DNA of 64,000 nucleotides from Physella acuta (Eukaryota; Mollusca; Gastropoda; Physidae), in contig NW_026732528.1 of the NCBI RefSeq assembly GCF_028476545.1, forward strand, positions 1 through 64,000, given 5' to 3'. Made by a program: the position numbers and the translations under genes. This document shows, in pieces, positions 29,701-42,470 of the stretch (position 1 is the first letter of the stretch; the number at the start of each line of letters is the position of its first letter). The notes beneath the pieces were generated by a model. The model did no database searches and was not told the origin of the DNA. It saw only the letters and a list, made by a program, of their open reading frames with translations.

Positions 29701-32700
29701 TGCCAAATAGGCTGAAGTAATGCACTCAAAAAACTAAAAAATGCCTTACTGATAATTTAATTAAACATATTGTGTACTCAAATATGTTTCTCAGGTTTAG
29801 AGTACTTGTCTGCATCAATCAGAACTGTGCAGGTTTCAATTGTTAAATATAGTGGGTTGTTGGCATAGTAGCAACATTTCCTTGATTTAACATAAGTAAA
29901 ATTATAGTGGGAGCAACTTTTCTTTACTTAACATTTTTTTACTTCTGTTATTGTTTTACAATCACAATACTGTAAGTTTATCTGTCAGAAACAAAAATTA
30001 TGTATTTAAAAATAGATGGACGATGAAGATCTTGCCAAAAAACTTCAAGAAGAAGAAACAGGCCTGAGAAGAAGGAGAGCTGCAGCTGTAAGTCTTTAGT
30101 GACAGTTCACATGATCTCTTGTCATGACAGGATTTCTTATAATAATACACTATACACTAGTCCAAGTTTCTGCTTGTTGGTTTAGCTAGATCTCATTGCT
30201 GTTCAAATAAGCTAGATTTGTGCTAACCCAATACAATTATGGTATGCAGTCTGTATTACGTGCTTAACCCTTTACAGGGCATCAAAACTATTTTACTTCC
30301 CAATGGCCAGGCAAAAGATGACACATTTTTAACCACTACCTTTTTAAACAAAAATTATTTAAAATTAACCACCTAAATAATTAAATTAAATAAAGAGCAT
30401 TATACACATAATTGGTCTGATTTTTATTATGTATGAGGTGAAATATCATAATAGTTTACTAATATTTACATAGATTACAGAAAAACGTAAACAAAACGCT
30501 ACTTCTAAATGTTATTTCTATAAGAAATATGATTTAAATACTTTAAAAAAAAACTCAACATAGTCACTGGAGCTACTGGAGTCACTGTGTCAGTTACCTA
30601 ATAAATAAAGCCCAATTTAATGGCAGAGGCATTTTAATTAGTTCACTAATTATATTGTCCAAAGTTTCGGGGAAAAAAATCTTTATTTTAGAAAAAATCA
30701 TAGAAAATGAACCACTTTTGATAGTACAACAAGAAAACAACTTAAAAAATAATTATTTCCAGCTTCCGTAAATGCCTTCAAAATCTCGTTACCAACAAGA
30801 CTTCATTTACTATGCTTAAATAAACATACTATCCATAGTTCGGGCAACCGCAGGCGCACCAGACTGTACTACACATACAAACTCTCGGTATCAGGTGGCG
30901 CATAGGACTGTAAAGGGTTAAATTTCTTTTCTAGAGCTTTAAACAAACATTGCAACCAGTTTGAACCAGTTTCTTATTCTCTTATATCTCTGCAGCCAAA
31001 ACCAAGAAAAGAGAGGGAAAAAGACCCAGACAAGAAGAAGAAACGTATGTACCAACTATTGCATTCCTAAAATGTTTGTCTTGCTATACTAACATCTCTT
31101 TACCTGTAGTAGCCTTCATTTTATTTTAATTTCTTTCTTTAACAAAACTTAAAATTTTTGTTTTATAAGTTGATACATCTAATTACTGGTAAGGAGATCT
31201 ATAAATCATGTTAGTTTTATTTTATCTCTGATATTATTTATTAAGCATTTTATTGTATCAATACAGTTTCATCTAAAATTGTAAAGCCTTAAAAATGTAT
31301 ATCGTCTTTTTATAGAGCCATAATTAATTTAAAAAATATTTACCATTCAAAACTGCAGCCTTGAGCAATAAAGATTTCAAAAGTTTTAATAGTAAATTAT
31401 GTTAGGCAGACTACTTTTGAATTAAATTATATTTCAATAAATAAAACAAAGCATATTTAGTTGGCTGCAGTCTTAGTGAATTAGGTCTGAATCTGTATGT
31501 ACTTGCTGCTTATGATGGTCTAGACAAGCTTTACGTGATCAAATGGTGTTTCTAGTCACTCATGGGAGCTTTTGGAAACTATATATATTTTTTATTGTAA
31601 AAAGCTTTAGAATTAAGTGCATGTTTATAATTTTTCTTGCTTATTTTTGTATGGTGAATGATGACCAACAAAAAATGTATGTTCTTTGTATAGATTATTC
31701 CTTATTTTCAGAATACTTGAATTTAGTAATTGCAGTTATGGAATTCAAATTTCACTGTAGAAGTTATCTTTAGCCTAAGTGTCACAGATGTCATTTATAA
31801 GAGTAGTACTTTTTGTACAACTTTCTAACAAATACATTTATGCTTTATAGCACATTCCCAGTTTATATTTATCCAAAGTTTTCATGTTAACATTTGTCTA
31901 GTCATTAATACAAATAATACAAAAAGTTGAAAAAGCATAATGTTAATGAAGATGACTTGAGATTTAACAAAAAAAAAACGCCTTTAAGTAATAAGCCACT
32001 GTTGCAATAATGGTTGAGCAAAATTAATTTTTATTCCACCTCAAAATATTTATCAAGTTTACTTAATTGAGCAATTCGATTATTATACTTATTGTTAGAC
32101 CGCCCTCAACCACTTGAGTATGTTGCTTTAAATCTTGCACCAATCTTTGTAGTATATACCAACCTTTGTGATGTTGATCATAATTTAATTGTTTGAGGCT
32201 AGCCATAATGTGATAGCTTGTTTCACATTTATGTTTTTTGTTTCTCTAATCAGCATCGCTCTACAGTCGCCCATGCCATTTGTCTGATCAGTTAGCTGCT
32301 GTTGTGGGAAAAAATGAGGTTTGTTAGAGTGTTTCTGATTTCATGCTTGACACACCAGACACTCAACCCAATGTCTTTCTCCTTGAAGATGTTAAAAGCT
32401 TTTTATATATACCAGATTGAATGAAGTGGACATCTGTGTTACAGCATTTGTTTGATTCTTCTTGAAGAAGTTTTGTCTACTGTTTGCTTACCACATGTGA
32501 TAACAGTTGACTTTAATTATAAATTAAGATCACTCACCATTGATAATATTCAAACTAACAGTAACAATAGGAATACAAACACCCACCAAATAATTTATAA
32601 TTGTGTCAGCATTTCCATTAAAATGCTTGTACTGTTTTGCTTGTTTTCAGTGTATGTACCTTCTCATTGAGTGTCAGTTTTAATGGACAGAGAATGTTTA

Positions 32701-33615
32701 ATATGTAATTTCAAAATTAGTAAACATTTGACAAGCAAGACTTACTTGATCATAAATAAATTTTGTATCCTTCAATTCACGTATAGAAATGATGTAACTG
32801 TAAAACAGCAATGTGCATATGTTATATAATCAGCTACATTAAAATCCATCTGATGTTCTTTTTAACATTAGTGAATGAAAACATGGTTTTGATCAAGTTC
32901 TGTCACAATGTATTGGTCATCATTCACTGTTTGATTTGTTGTCATTGAGCTTTTGTCAAATCTGGTCACCTTTGAGCTAATGCTGTCTTTTCATTTGTCA
33001 TTCACACTGCTGCAGCTAAATCATTAACCTTTTAAACACCCAGGGACAAAATTAAAAGCAATTTATAAAACTTGTTGTAATTTCATTGTTCTGTTGAATT
33101 CAAAGCCCTTTTCTCTCGTTTAAAATATGTAACATGACATAGATATATTTCTGTTTTAATCTTAGATGCCAAGGCCGGACGTTGTGAAGACTTTGTGGTC
33201 TATAGTGAAGGAGAGGAATCTTCAGGTATGCATAAGTTGTCAGTATTATATGCGCTTGTGAAAAAATTAAGATGGGCTTCAGCAATTATATCTATAAACA
33301 AGACGTAAACTTGTATTTTTTCCCTTTCAGGATCCTAGTAACAAGCAATTTATGTTGTGTGACGAACAGATGGAAAATCTGTTTGGTAAGTACATTATTA
33401 AATTGTGCTAATCTGTCAAAATTAAAATAATTCATCATCACCAGACTGGTAGCTATGCTGTTTATGGTAGCTTGTTGTAATATTTCTCTGTTGGATGAAT
33501 GAATTTGTTGGCAGAAAACCTAACACACATTCCTTCTATTTCAGGGTCAAAGAGAATAAAGCTGTTTGCAATGATGAAGTATTTAAAGAAACATATAACT
33601 GATATTCCTCGTTAA
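23775..33615 (+). CDS. DEK_C and SWIB/MDM2 domain nuclear protein (11 coding exons)
   Basis: Exons: 23775-23817, 27620-27710, 27823-27970, 28262-28318, 29176-29238, 30016-30087, 30996-31044, 32254-32318, 33166-33225, 33331-33385, 33545-33615. All are GT-AG and the phases sum to 774 nt, 257 residues. Residues 1-57 form a DEK C-terminal-type domain (ILSGADLDSLSAKKVRKSLEE), known to bind DNA or chromatin. An acidic Asp/Glu stretch (58-95) and lysine-rich linkers resembling nuclear localisation signals follow. Residues 176-257 are a SWIB/MDM2 fold (MPRPDVVKTLWSIVKERNLQ, then FMLCDEQMENLFG). This architecture is that of yeast UAF30/TRI1 and related eukaryotic proteins linked to RNA polymerase I transcription or chromatin; the metazoan role is inferred. 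The start ATG has a good context (aaaATGGCT). No vertebrate-style symbol is assigned. Confidence 0.93.
23818..27619 (+). other. Long first intron of the DEK_C/SWIB gene
   Basis: The 3.8-kb intron is AT-rich and holds no exon-like segment I can support. Apart from the TCTAGATC cluster there is an ATGGCGG word near 24443, a possible regulatory or alternative start region. The rest appears featureless. Confidence 0.5.
23932..24150. repeat. TCTAGATC motif cluster in the first intron
   Basis: Many tctagat/atctaga words crowd the start of intron 1 of the DEK_C/SWIB gene, together with a (GT)n run near 24007. They resemble the clusters at 2240-2326 and in the first MXD intron. Confidence 0.65.
28377..29061. 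mobile_element. piggyBac-like MITE flanked by TTAA (intron 4)
   Basis: The element 28381-29057 (677 bp) begins CCATTAATGTCCC and ends with the exact reverse complement GGGACATTAATGG. It is bracketed by TTAA on both sides (28377-28380 and 29058-29061), the target duplication typical of piggyBac. The right end is duplicated: a 36-bp GC-rich unit containing gcgggcggcagcgggcgtta occurs twice (about 28987-29057), the inner copy ending gacattaacgg. No transposase is encoded. It sits in intron 4 of the DEK_C/SWIB gene. Confidence 0.8.
30264..30921. mobile_element. Second piggyBac-like MITE flanked by TTAA (intron 6)
   Basis: The element 30268-30917 (650 bp) starts CCCTTTACAG and ends CTGTAAAGGG, a perfect 10-bp terminal inverted repeat. 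TTAA lies at 30264-30267 and 30918-30921. A CCC start next to TTAA matches the piggyBac superfamily. Its interior is AT-rich with a short GC-rich right side and no ORF. Its ends differ from those of the 28377-29061 element, so the two belong to different families. Confidence 0.85.
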
Positions 33616-35310
33616 AGTTTTGTCAACTTGATGTTTTTAAATGTTTGATTAGAAACACCATGTATACATTGCACAGATTAACTAGCAGTTGTAAAAAAAC
33701 ATAGAGATTGTTTATAAGAATATACATTTTTGCTATCAAAACATTGTTGAGTAAATGGTTTTTGTTCAGTGAAAGCATTTATTAAACTGTTTTTATTAAT
33801 AGACCCAATATCTGTGAGGATTTAATATTTCCTGAGGAAAAGCCAGAATAATTTGTAGATTGGATAAGAAAAGATGGGACTGTTGTCATGAATGGGTTAT
33901 TGTAGCCTAAATTTCATGCCAATGGTGTAATTGTATATATTTTATGTAAGTACTAAATGCTTAGATATTTGTTTAGCCATTGTTTTTTATTTGACACATT
34001 TGTAAAAAAAATCATCAAAATCATTTAATAGTTTATGGGTCATAATTTTTGGTAAAGTTGAAAATTTCTTCTCATTAGAGTACAGTAAAAAAACACCACT
34101 GAATCTGTTGGTACTGTAATATTTTTTTAGTTAAATGCCAGAGATCTGAAGTATCAGAGCCAGATAATTGCAGGCAGGCCATTGAAGCATGTTGCAAGTG
34201 CCTCTCATTGCAGCAGATTGTTGCATTATCATTCTAAGCTTGCCATCTGCAGTTATTATATCTGAAATATAATACATACCTTGGTAAATGTTGTCCCAAT
34301 TCAATTGTTTTATTTGTAAAAAAATATCTTTGTACTAAGGAATGACAGTTAGATTTGCACTTTATATTTACTATAGTAGTATGTTGAATATTTATTTTAA
34401 AAACACTGTAGTGCTTGCACAAGTTATGTCCCTTGTAATATTATAATTAAAAATGTTAACAGAAAAAGGGAAGAAAAATTTGTAAGTGATTTCCTTACTA
34501 AATTTTATTTTGAACTAAGACTTATGTATTGTATGTAAATGGCTTCAAAGATTTATTACATATCTGTTTTTTGTAATGTTATTTGTTTTGTGTAGCTTGT
34601 GTTCAAATTTAAAGTGAAATCATTTAGATTTATGTTTGATGGGCCCTGTCGGTCAGACTGGTCTTGTTGGATGGGCCCTGTTGGTCAGACTGGTCTTGTT
34701 GGATGGGCCCTGTTGGTCAGACTGGTCTTGTTGGATGGGCCCTGTTGGTCAGACTGGTGATGTTGGATGGGCCCTGTCAGACTGGTGATGTTGGATGGGC
34801 CCTGTTGGTCAGACTGGTGATGTTGGATGGGCCCTGTTGGTCAGACTGGTGATGTTGGATGGGCCCTGTTTATCAGACTGGTCTTGTTGGATGGGCCCTG
34901 TTGGTCAGACTGGTGATGTTGGATGGGCCCTGTTTATCAGACTGGTCTTGTTGGATGGGCCCTGTTGGTCAGACTGGTGATTTTGGATGGGCCCTGTTGG
35001 TCAGACTGGTGATGTTGGATGGGCCCTGTCAGACTGGTGATGTTGGATGGGCCCTGTCGGACAGACTGGTGATGTTGGATGGGCCCTGTTGGTCAGACTG
35101 GTGATGTTGGATGGGCCCTGTCAGACAGACTTGTTGTTGCTCTGTTTTTCTTGGTAACTAAACATTTATTTGGCAACACATATTTTATTGGTACTTTCAT
35201 ATTGTAACGTATTTAATATATTCAACTGCAAAATTCTTTTTGACCACAACATGAAGAAGTTGGTTGTCATTGTTTTCATTTGCTATTACACAAAAAATTA
35301 AAATAAATTG
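33616..35310 (+). other. Probable 3' UTR of the DEK_C/SWIB gene
   Basis: The stretch is AT-rich non-coding sequence after the TAA at 33613-33615. The clearest AATAAA is near 35301, which would place the 32-bp minisatellite inside the UTR. An earlier, non-canonical signal near 33780 (attaaa) would exclude it. Confidence 0.4.
34636..35130 (+). repeat. 32-bp minisatellite
   Basis: The unit is gatgggccctgttggtcaga plus ctggtcttgttg or ctggtgatgttg, about 16 copies, some missing a ttggt step. Each unit carries a GGGCCC palindrome. Short open frames reading MLDGPCWSDW-like repeats are artefacts of the periodicity. Confidence 0.95.
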
Positions 35311-35509
35311 CTTTTGGTAATTTTTTTAAATGTTTGTCAATTAAAATATTTTCTGTAAAAATTTCTTTGTTCTCTTGTCAAATTTTTTTTGGTGCTGATT
35401 TTGCTTCCTACATAAAATTGTCAGCACATATCTGTTTTACCACTTTGACTTCATTTTTAACCTTCCAGCTAGGTGTTCTTATATCATCAACCTATCTTCA
35501 AGTGGTTTG

Positions 35510-35695
35510 TACTTTCTAAACCCTTCTCCAAGTGAATGTTTGTATTTTCAAAACCCTTCAAGTGAATGTTTGTATTTTCATAACCCTTCAAGTGAATGTT
35601 TGAACTTTGTAAATCCTCCCAGTGACTGTTTGTACTTTCTAAACCCTCCCAGTGAATGTAAGTACTTTCTAAACACTTACCCAAGTGGATGTCCC
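35510..35695 (+). repeat. About 33-bp diverged minisatellite
   Basis: Units of the form gtactttctaaaccctccca plus gtgaatgttt recur about six times with substitutions and indels. The array is clearly older than the 34636 array. Confidence 0.8.
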
Positions 35696-37586
35696 CAACC
35701 CATCTTATGTAATATCTGAATGCTATTTTAAAAGTTTGTAGTGATTCACTGACTGTATTTTGGCTTAAAGAAACACATTTAAGTGGTAACTTGAGATGGC
35801 ATGAATTAATTTAAATGCTAGGATGTGTGGCCAGTTGCATTTGGTGATATTAAAAGTGAGAAGTATATGTCTACAACAATACTGGGGAAAATGATGTGTT
35901 CATGGATTTATCAATGTTCTTTGAAAAAATATGAAGATGGTATTTTGTTTTTACATTTGAACTTTAAAAAACCCACTAGATTATACTCAATGTATCGTGC
36001 AGATGTAATTGCGTTTCGTTTAAAGCAGTAGGCTGCAGTTAGGTTTAATTTTGATGCTACGTGCTGCAACAACGCTGCTCTCCCCTGTTTTTTTTTTTTT
36101 TTTACTGTATACGCTCTAAATAACAACGCACATGATTGGCCAGGAACTAGGTTACGAGAATAGATTGTGACCTTTACTACAAAAGGTCAATCAGCTGGAT
36201 AGGTAAACAAGTGGTTTAAAGGAAAAAACCGCGCCCTGAATAGTCTATAATATAAATTCCATATAGATCTAGATCTAATAATTGTTAATAGAAGCACAAC
36301 TTATAAAATGGAATCAAAGATTACATTTGTAAGCCAACACCAACAACCTTTTGGCAGTATTTGTTCTAAGGGAAACAATCTAGTCAAAACGCGAAAATAT
36401 ATTGCCCCACTGCATTTTGTCGTGTAGTTGCATTATGGTCAGTAGGGCTACATTACAGTAGTTTATTTTCTATCGAGCTTTTTGGTTAGCGTTTAATACA
36501 TAAGTTGCTATCAGGTCTAATGAAAAAGATCTCCACATAATTAATGAATACTAAACTTTTCTGTTGTTGTGGTAAAGAGATGATGAAATATTTTCCTCAT
36601 AAAAATTCAAAAGATGATGAAATATATAAGCCTGTATAGATCTGTTATTTTTCCCCCACTGCTGCACTTTAAAGACGCAAACGCTCGCGAATGACGTTCA
36701 ACATGACCTACTTTAACGACTGTTTTGATTAAGTGGTTACGCACGTTAGCTTTAGACCGCCTTTTCTTCCACACACGACTAGAAAAGAAAGTCGAAGCAG
36801 TTTTTACAGGAACATTTTGGGTTCTAAAAGATTTTAGATCAAGCTGAAGTATGGGAACTAGAGAATATAGAACATGGAGCAGGGGATGGGGGGGGGGGGG
36901 GGGGGAAGCGAATTTAGGATATAAGTAGCTGTTGTTAGTGTATTTAGGGTATGTGGTCAGTGTGATTAGGATATGTGGTGGTGTGGTCAGTATGTGAGGC
37001 TGCGAATTATTTGTTCAGCGTATGAGGTATTCTAAGTGAGTACATTGATGACATTTTGTGGCAAATATGAGTTGTAAACGAGACACAGAGCCTTGACTAG
37101 CGCGTGTCAACCCACTCCAGGGTTTTATTGAAGGGGCAAGCATGCGGCGTGACAGACGACACGTAGCTGCATGACTCATTCACTCAGCCTTTAATAGTAC
37201 ACAGCCTTTGTCCGTGGTCACATCAGTAGTTGACTGGACTCACCACCAGTGACCACTTTCCTTCACTGGAGAGTTCTGTCAATGTAAACTGAGGACGACT
37301 TATGGAGTTGGCATGCTTTACGTTTAACTCTCACAACAATGTAGGAGCTAGACCTTTTATGAAACGATTTAGTTGCTAGTTCGGCTATGTTTAGCGCTAA
37401 TAAAAGCCAGCACGTTCAGAAAACCAAAACAACAGCCAATAAGCCTGGCAGTTACTTACAGTTAGTGTGTTAGTGATTGTGTGTTCAGAATGCGGCTGTG
37501 TTTAGATGGTCACTTGAATCAGGGGCGTATGAAGGGTTTTAGATATTAGGGGAGCGGCAAGTACAAAAACAAAAAGGGCGTCATGC

Positions 37587-37589
<3 letters not shown>

Positions 37590-37628
<39 letters not shown>
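37590..37628. repeat. (TA)n microsatellite
   Basis: About 20 TA dinucleotides. It lies inside a segment beginning caggggcgtatgaagg that might be another degraded MITE. Confidence 0.9.
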
Positions 37629-37631
<3 letters not shown>

Positions 37632-38148
37632 TAACTATAACCGCCTTTGGCTACAAACAATGTAATAATTTATTACATTCTTTTTGAAGAACAAAACAGA
37701 ATATAAAACAAAATACAAAACACAAAACAATACTACAAAATAAACACATCAAAACGGGATTTGTAACCTTGTAAAAGAAAATTTAACATTAATTAAAAGT
37801 TAATTAGGCCTATTTAAAAATATTTTTAAAGGGAGCGGGGAAAAAAAGCCAGGGGAGGTAACGACTCTGTTTAATACAATTCTGTATACATATTTAAATA
37901 TGTCTTTCAAATTTTATTACATAAATTAGATATTACGATTTAAAATGTCAAATAAATGTTTATAATTAGCTGTTTGCTATGTATTATTTAATATATATAT
38001 TAAAATAAAATAAATTTTTATGATAGAGCTTATGTGTTTAACCATGAAGAATGTTTATGAAAACCAAATTTATTAAGATAAACAACTTTCTGCAATTTTA
38101 TTTTAATGCAAAAAGGGTGCTGAGCTCGATTTTACTACTAGATTTAGA

Positions 38149-38182
<34 letters not shown>

Positions 38183-38456
38183 TTTAGAATAGTGTTTCTT
38201 CCAGACCTTTTTCTTCGGGTTTGCACTTGAAATTTTCGGGGCACTGAAGTTCTCACCAGTTGCGTGACACCTGGTCTTATAATCCAAGATGTCTCCCACT
38301 CCCTTCAACAACTACTATTTATAATGATGTATTTAAACTTTTAGCAATGTGTCACACCAACCCTGTACCCAATGGGGGGGGGGTATATAGCTTTAATAAA
38401 CCATTAAGTTAACTTAATCTCTTAATATTACCTTCATTTTACATTGGTGTCACCCC

Positions 38457-38590
38457 GGCATCCGCAGTGTTTCTTCCAGACATATCTTCGGGGGGAAGGG
38501 GGATGACTTCGCCCCCCCCCCCCTCGGAAATATTAGTCCGCCCCCCCCCCCCCCCGGAGAAAAAAGTCTGGAGGAAACAATGGGCATCCG
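38457..38590. mobile_element. hAT-type MITE (118 bp) with perfect 8-bp target duplication
   Basis: The element 38465-38582 has ends CAGTGTTTCTTCCAGAC and GTCTGGAGGAAACAATG, inverted repeats of about 17 bp with three mismatches. It is flanked on both sides by ggcatccg (38457-38464 and 38583-38590), an exact 8-bp target-site duplication. The interior is mostly poly-G/poly-C. A second left-end-like copy, agtgtttcttccagacc, begins near 38191 without an evident right end. Confidence 0.85.
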
Positions 38591-39109
38591 GTCAATACCC
38601 CGTACCCACTACTGGGTTTTATGTGTTAATCTGGTGTCCTATACTGCTGGTAGGTAGCCAAGCAACATATTCAAGTATAGATGCATTTCATCTTTAGACC
38701 ACACTCACACCCTTTAATAGCTTTAAATAACAATTAATAACATTGCTCCCCCCTCTCTTAAAATAACAATAATTCTAAAATAATAATTATATTTAAAAAG
38801 AGAAAATATTTGATCCTTCCACATATCGTTACTGGGCTAACTATGTAGTAAAATGCAAATTTCAAATTTAATCTTTGACGACTGCTAGAACTGTGCACAT
38901 GCCGTATGCATGTGGGTAATGGTAAAAACACAATCCACAAACATATCCACAGCCTAAAAAAATTATAACCTTGGCTGCCGTTGTTAGCGTGATAGCAGCA
39001 TTTTTGTACGCCAACTGAACTGAAACTGCGGTGAAAGTGAAAGAAGTTAGAAAACAAAATCATCATGACCTTTGAACTTTGTATTCTTTGATACCCGAAG
39101 TAAAAATAT

Positions 39110-39247
39110 AATTTTTAATCGATCACCGGTACCAGCTTTATTTATGTAAGTTCAAAGCTTAAGTAAATTTAGTTTTTAACTTAAGCTTTGAGCTAACATA
39201 AACAGTTACTTTACGTTAGATCTGATAAAGTTAATCGATTGAAAATT
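39110..39247. repeat. Imperfect foldback repeat
   Basis: The ends aatttttaatcgat and atcgattgaaaatt pair with one mismatch. The centre has a second stem with tcaaagcttaagt against acttaagctttga. Arms of roughly 60 bp with mismatches flank a short spacer. It resembles an old foldback MITE without coding capacity. Confidence 0.65.
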
Positions 39248-39369
39248 CTTTAAAATGCATAGCACGACAGAAGCCGATTTTGGACTTGCATATGGCTACG
39301 ACTTTAAACCATCGTATCGCGAAGCATTTTTAGGGGATTAATCTGGCATAACTTGACACTTGGCCATAG

Positions 39370-42310
39370 TACTGGTCTAGATATCCCATAATTACTCCAG
39401 AAGACCCCCAGTTACTCGAGCACACCTGGTCCAGATGACCCATAATTACTCCAGATGACCAATAGTTACTCCAGATGACCCATAGTTACTCCAGTACACC
39501 TGGTCCAGATGACCCATAGTTACTCTAGTACACCTGGTCCAGATGACCCATAGTTACTCCGGTACACCTGGTCCAGATGACCCATAGTTACTCCAGATGA
39601 CCAATAGTTACTCCAGATGACCCATAGTTACTCCAGTACACCTGGTCCAGATGACCCATAGTTACTCCGGTACACCTGGTCCAGATGACCCATAGTTACT
39701 CCAGATGACCCATAGTTACTCTAGTACAACTGGTCCAGATGACCCATAGTTACTCCAGTACACCTGGTCCAATGACCCTCAGTTACCACAGTACACCTGG
39801 TCCAGATGGCCCAGTTACTCCAGATGACCCATAGTTACTTCAGTACAACTGGTCCAGATGACCCATAGTTACTCCAGATGACCCATAGTTACTTCAGTAC
39901 AACTGGTCCAGATGACCCATAGTTACTCCAGCTGACCTATAGTTACTTCAGTACACCTGGTCCAGATGACTCATAGTTACTCCAGTACACCTAGTACAAA
40001 TGACCCATAGTAACTCCAGATGACCCATAGTTACTCCAGATGACCCATAGTTACTCCAGTACACCTGGTCCAGATGACCCATAGTTACTCCAGATGACCC
40101 ATAGTTACTCTAGTACAACTGGTCCAGATGACCCATAGTTACTCCAGATGACCCATAGTTACTCCAGTACACCTGGTCCAATGACCCTCAGTTACCACAG
40201 TATACCTGGTCCAGATGACCCAGTTACTCCAGTACACCTGGTCCAGATGACCCATAGTTACTCCAGATGACCCATAGCTACTCCAGTACAACTGGTCCAG
40301 ATGACCCATAGTTACTCCAGATGACCCATAGTTACTTCAGTACAACTGGTACAGATGACCCATAGTTACTCCAGATGACCCATAGTTACTTCAGTACACC
40401 TGGTCCTGATGACCCATAGTTACTCCAGTACACCTAGTCCAAATGACCCATAGTTACTCCAGATGACCCATAGTTACTCTAGTACACCTGGTCTAGATGA
40501 CCCATAGTTACTCCAGATGACCCATAGTTACTCTAGTACACCTGGTCCAGATGACCCATAGTTACTCCAGTACACCTGGTCCAGATGACCCATAGTTACT
40601 CCAGTACACCTGGTCCAGATGACCCATAGTTACTCCAGTACACCTGGTCCAGATGACCCATAGTTACTCCAGTACACCTGGTCCAGATGACCCATAGTTA
40701 CTCCAGTACACCTGGTCCAGATGACCCATAGTTACTCCAGTACACCTGGTCCAGATGACTCATAGTTACTCCAGTACACCTAGTACAAATGACCCATAGT
40801 AACTCCAGATGACCCATAGTTACTCCAGATGACCCATAGTTACTCAGTACACCTGGTCCAGATGACCCATAGTTACTCCAGATGACCCATAGTTACTCTA
40901 GTACAACTGGTCCAGATGACCCATAGTTACTCCAGATGACCCATAGTTACTCCAGTACACCTGGTCCAATGACCCTCAGTTACCACAGTATACCTGGTCC
41001 AGATGACCCAGTTACTCCAGTACACCTGGTCCAGATGACCCATAATTACTCCAGATGACCCATAGCTACTCCAGTACAACTGGTCCAGATGACCCATAGT
41101 TACTCCAGATGACCCATAGTTACTTCAGTACAACTGGTACAGATGACCCAAAGTTACTCCAGATGACCCATAGTTACTTCAGTACACCTGGTCCTGATGA
41201 CCCATAGTTACTCCAGTACACCTAGTCCAAATGACCCATAGTTACTCCAGATGACCCATAGTTACTCTAGTACACCTGGTCTAGATGACCCATAGTTACT
41301 CCAGATGACCCATAGTTACTCTAGTACACCTGGTCCAGATGACCCATAGTTACTCCAGTACACCTGGTCCAGATGACCCATAGTTACTCCAGTACACCTG
41401 GTCCAGATGACCCATAGTTACTCCAGTACACCTGGTCCAGATGACCCATAGTTACTCCAGTACACCTGGTCCAGATGACCCATAGTTACTTTAGTACATC
41501 TGGTCCAATGACACATAGTTACTCCAGTACACCTGGTCCAGATGACCCATAGTTACTCCAGTACACCTGGTCCAGATGACCCATAGTTACTCCAGTACAC
41601 CTGGTCCAGATGACCCATAGTTACTCCAGTACACCTGGTCCAGATGACCCATAGTTACTTTAGTACATCTGGTCCAATGACACATAGTTACTCCAGATGA
41701 CCCATAGTTACTCCAGTACACCTGGTCCAGATGACCCATAGTTACTCCAGTACACCTGGTCCAGATGACCCATAGTTACTCCAGTACACCTGGTCCAGAT
41801 GACCCATAGTTACTCCAGTACACCTGGTCCAGATGACCCATAGTTACTCCAGTACACCTGGTCCAGATGACCCATAGTTACTTTAGTACATCTGGTCCAA
41901 TGACACATAGTTACTCCAGATGACCCATAGTTACTCCAGTACACCTGGTCCAGATGACCCATAGTTACTCCAGATGACCCATAGTTACTCCAGTACACCT
42001 GATCCAATGACCCATAGTTCCACCAGTACATCTGGTCCAATGACACATAGTTACTCCAGATGATCCATAATTACTCCAGTACACCTGGTCCATATGACTT
42101 AGTTACTCCAGTCCAGTATACCTGGTCCAGATGGCCCAGTTACTCCAGTACACCTGGTCTAGATGAGTTACTCTAATACACCTGGTCTGATTTACTCTTA
42201 TACACCTGGTCCAAATGAGTTAGTTACTCCAGTCCAGTATACCTGGTGCAGATGGCCCATACAGTTACTCCAGTACACCTGGTCTAGATGAGTTACTCTA
42301 ATACACCTGG
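39370..42310. repeat. Large composite 20/34-bp minisatellite with about 788-bp higher-order repeat
   Basis: Two alternating modules make the array: agatgacccatagttactcc (20 bp) alone, or the same plus agtacacctggtcc (34 bp). The variant block ccaatgaccctcagttacca occurs near 40177 and again near 40965. The unusual block gactcatagttactccag followed by ctagtacaaatg occurs near 39968 and 40757. Both pairs are about 788 bp apart, showing a large internal tandem duplication. It lies between the converging DEK_C/SWIB and MXD genes. Open frames on the - strand are artefacts. Confidence 0.95.
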
Positions 42311-42470
42311 CCAATTTGACCTTTATTTTGCTCCAAACTGCTGTAGCAAAAAATGACTTGTAATTACTCCAATAAAGGTTGTTGGTTGTTGCACCGTTTC
42401 CTACAATATGACACAAAACCAGCAAAAAAAAAAAAAAACAATACAAAAAGAATAGCTGAGTCCCAAAATC

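Larger units (their letters stand above)
35696..39369. other. Spacer between the DEK_C/SWIB gene and the large minisatellite
   Basis: No gene is supported. It contains T-runs near 36090, a long G-run (36886-36905), a (TA)n at 37590-37628, an A-run at 38150-38180, one hAT-type MITE (38457-38590), a possible truncated relative of that MITE (about 38190) and a foldback at 39110-39247. Confidence 0.55.

Noticed and set aside
37520-37880. Possible further hAT MITE starting caggggcgtatgaagg
   Set aside because: No convincing right end or 8-bp target duplication could be found.
39370-42310. CRISPR-like array of short repeats
   Set aside because: The spacers are themselves repeats of a few modules, and the context is an animal genome; this is a minisatellite.
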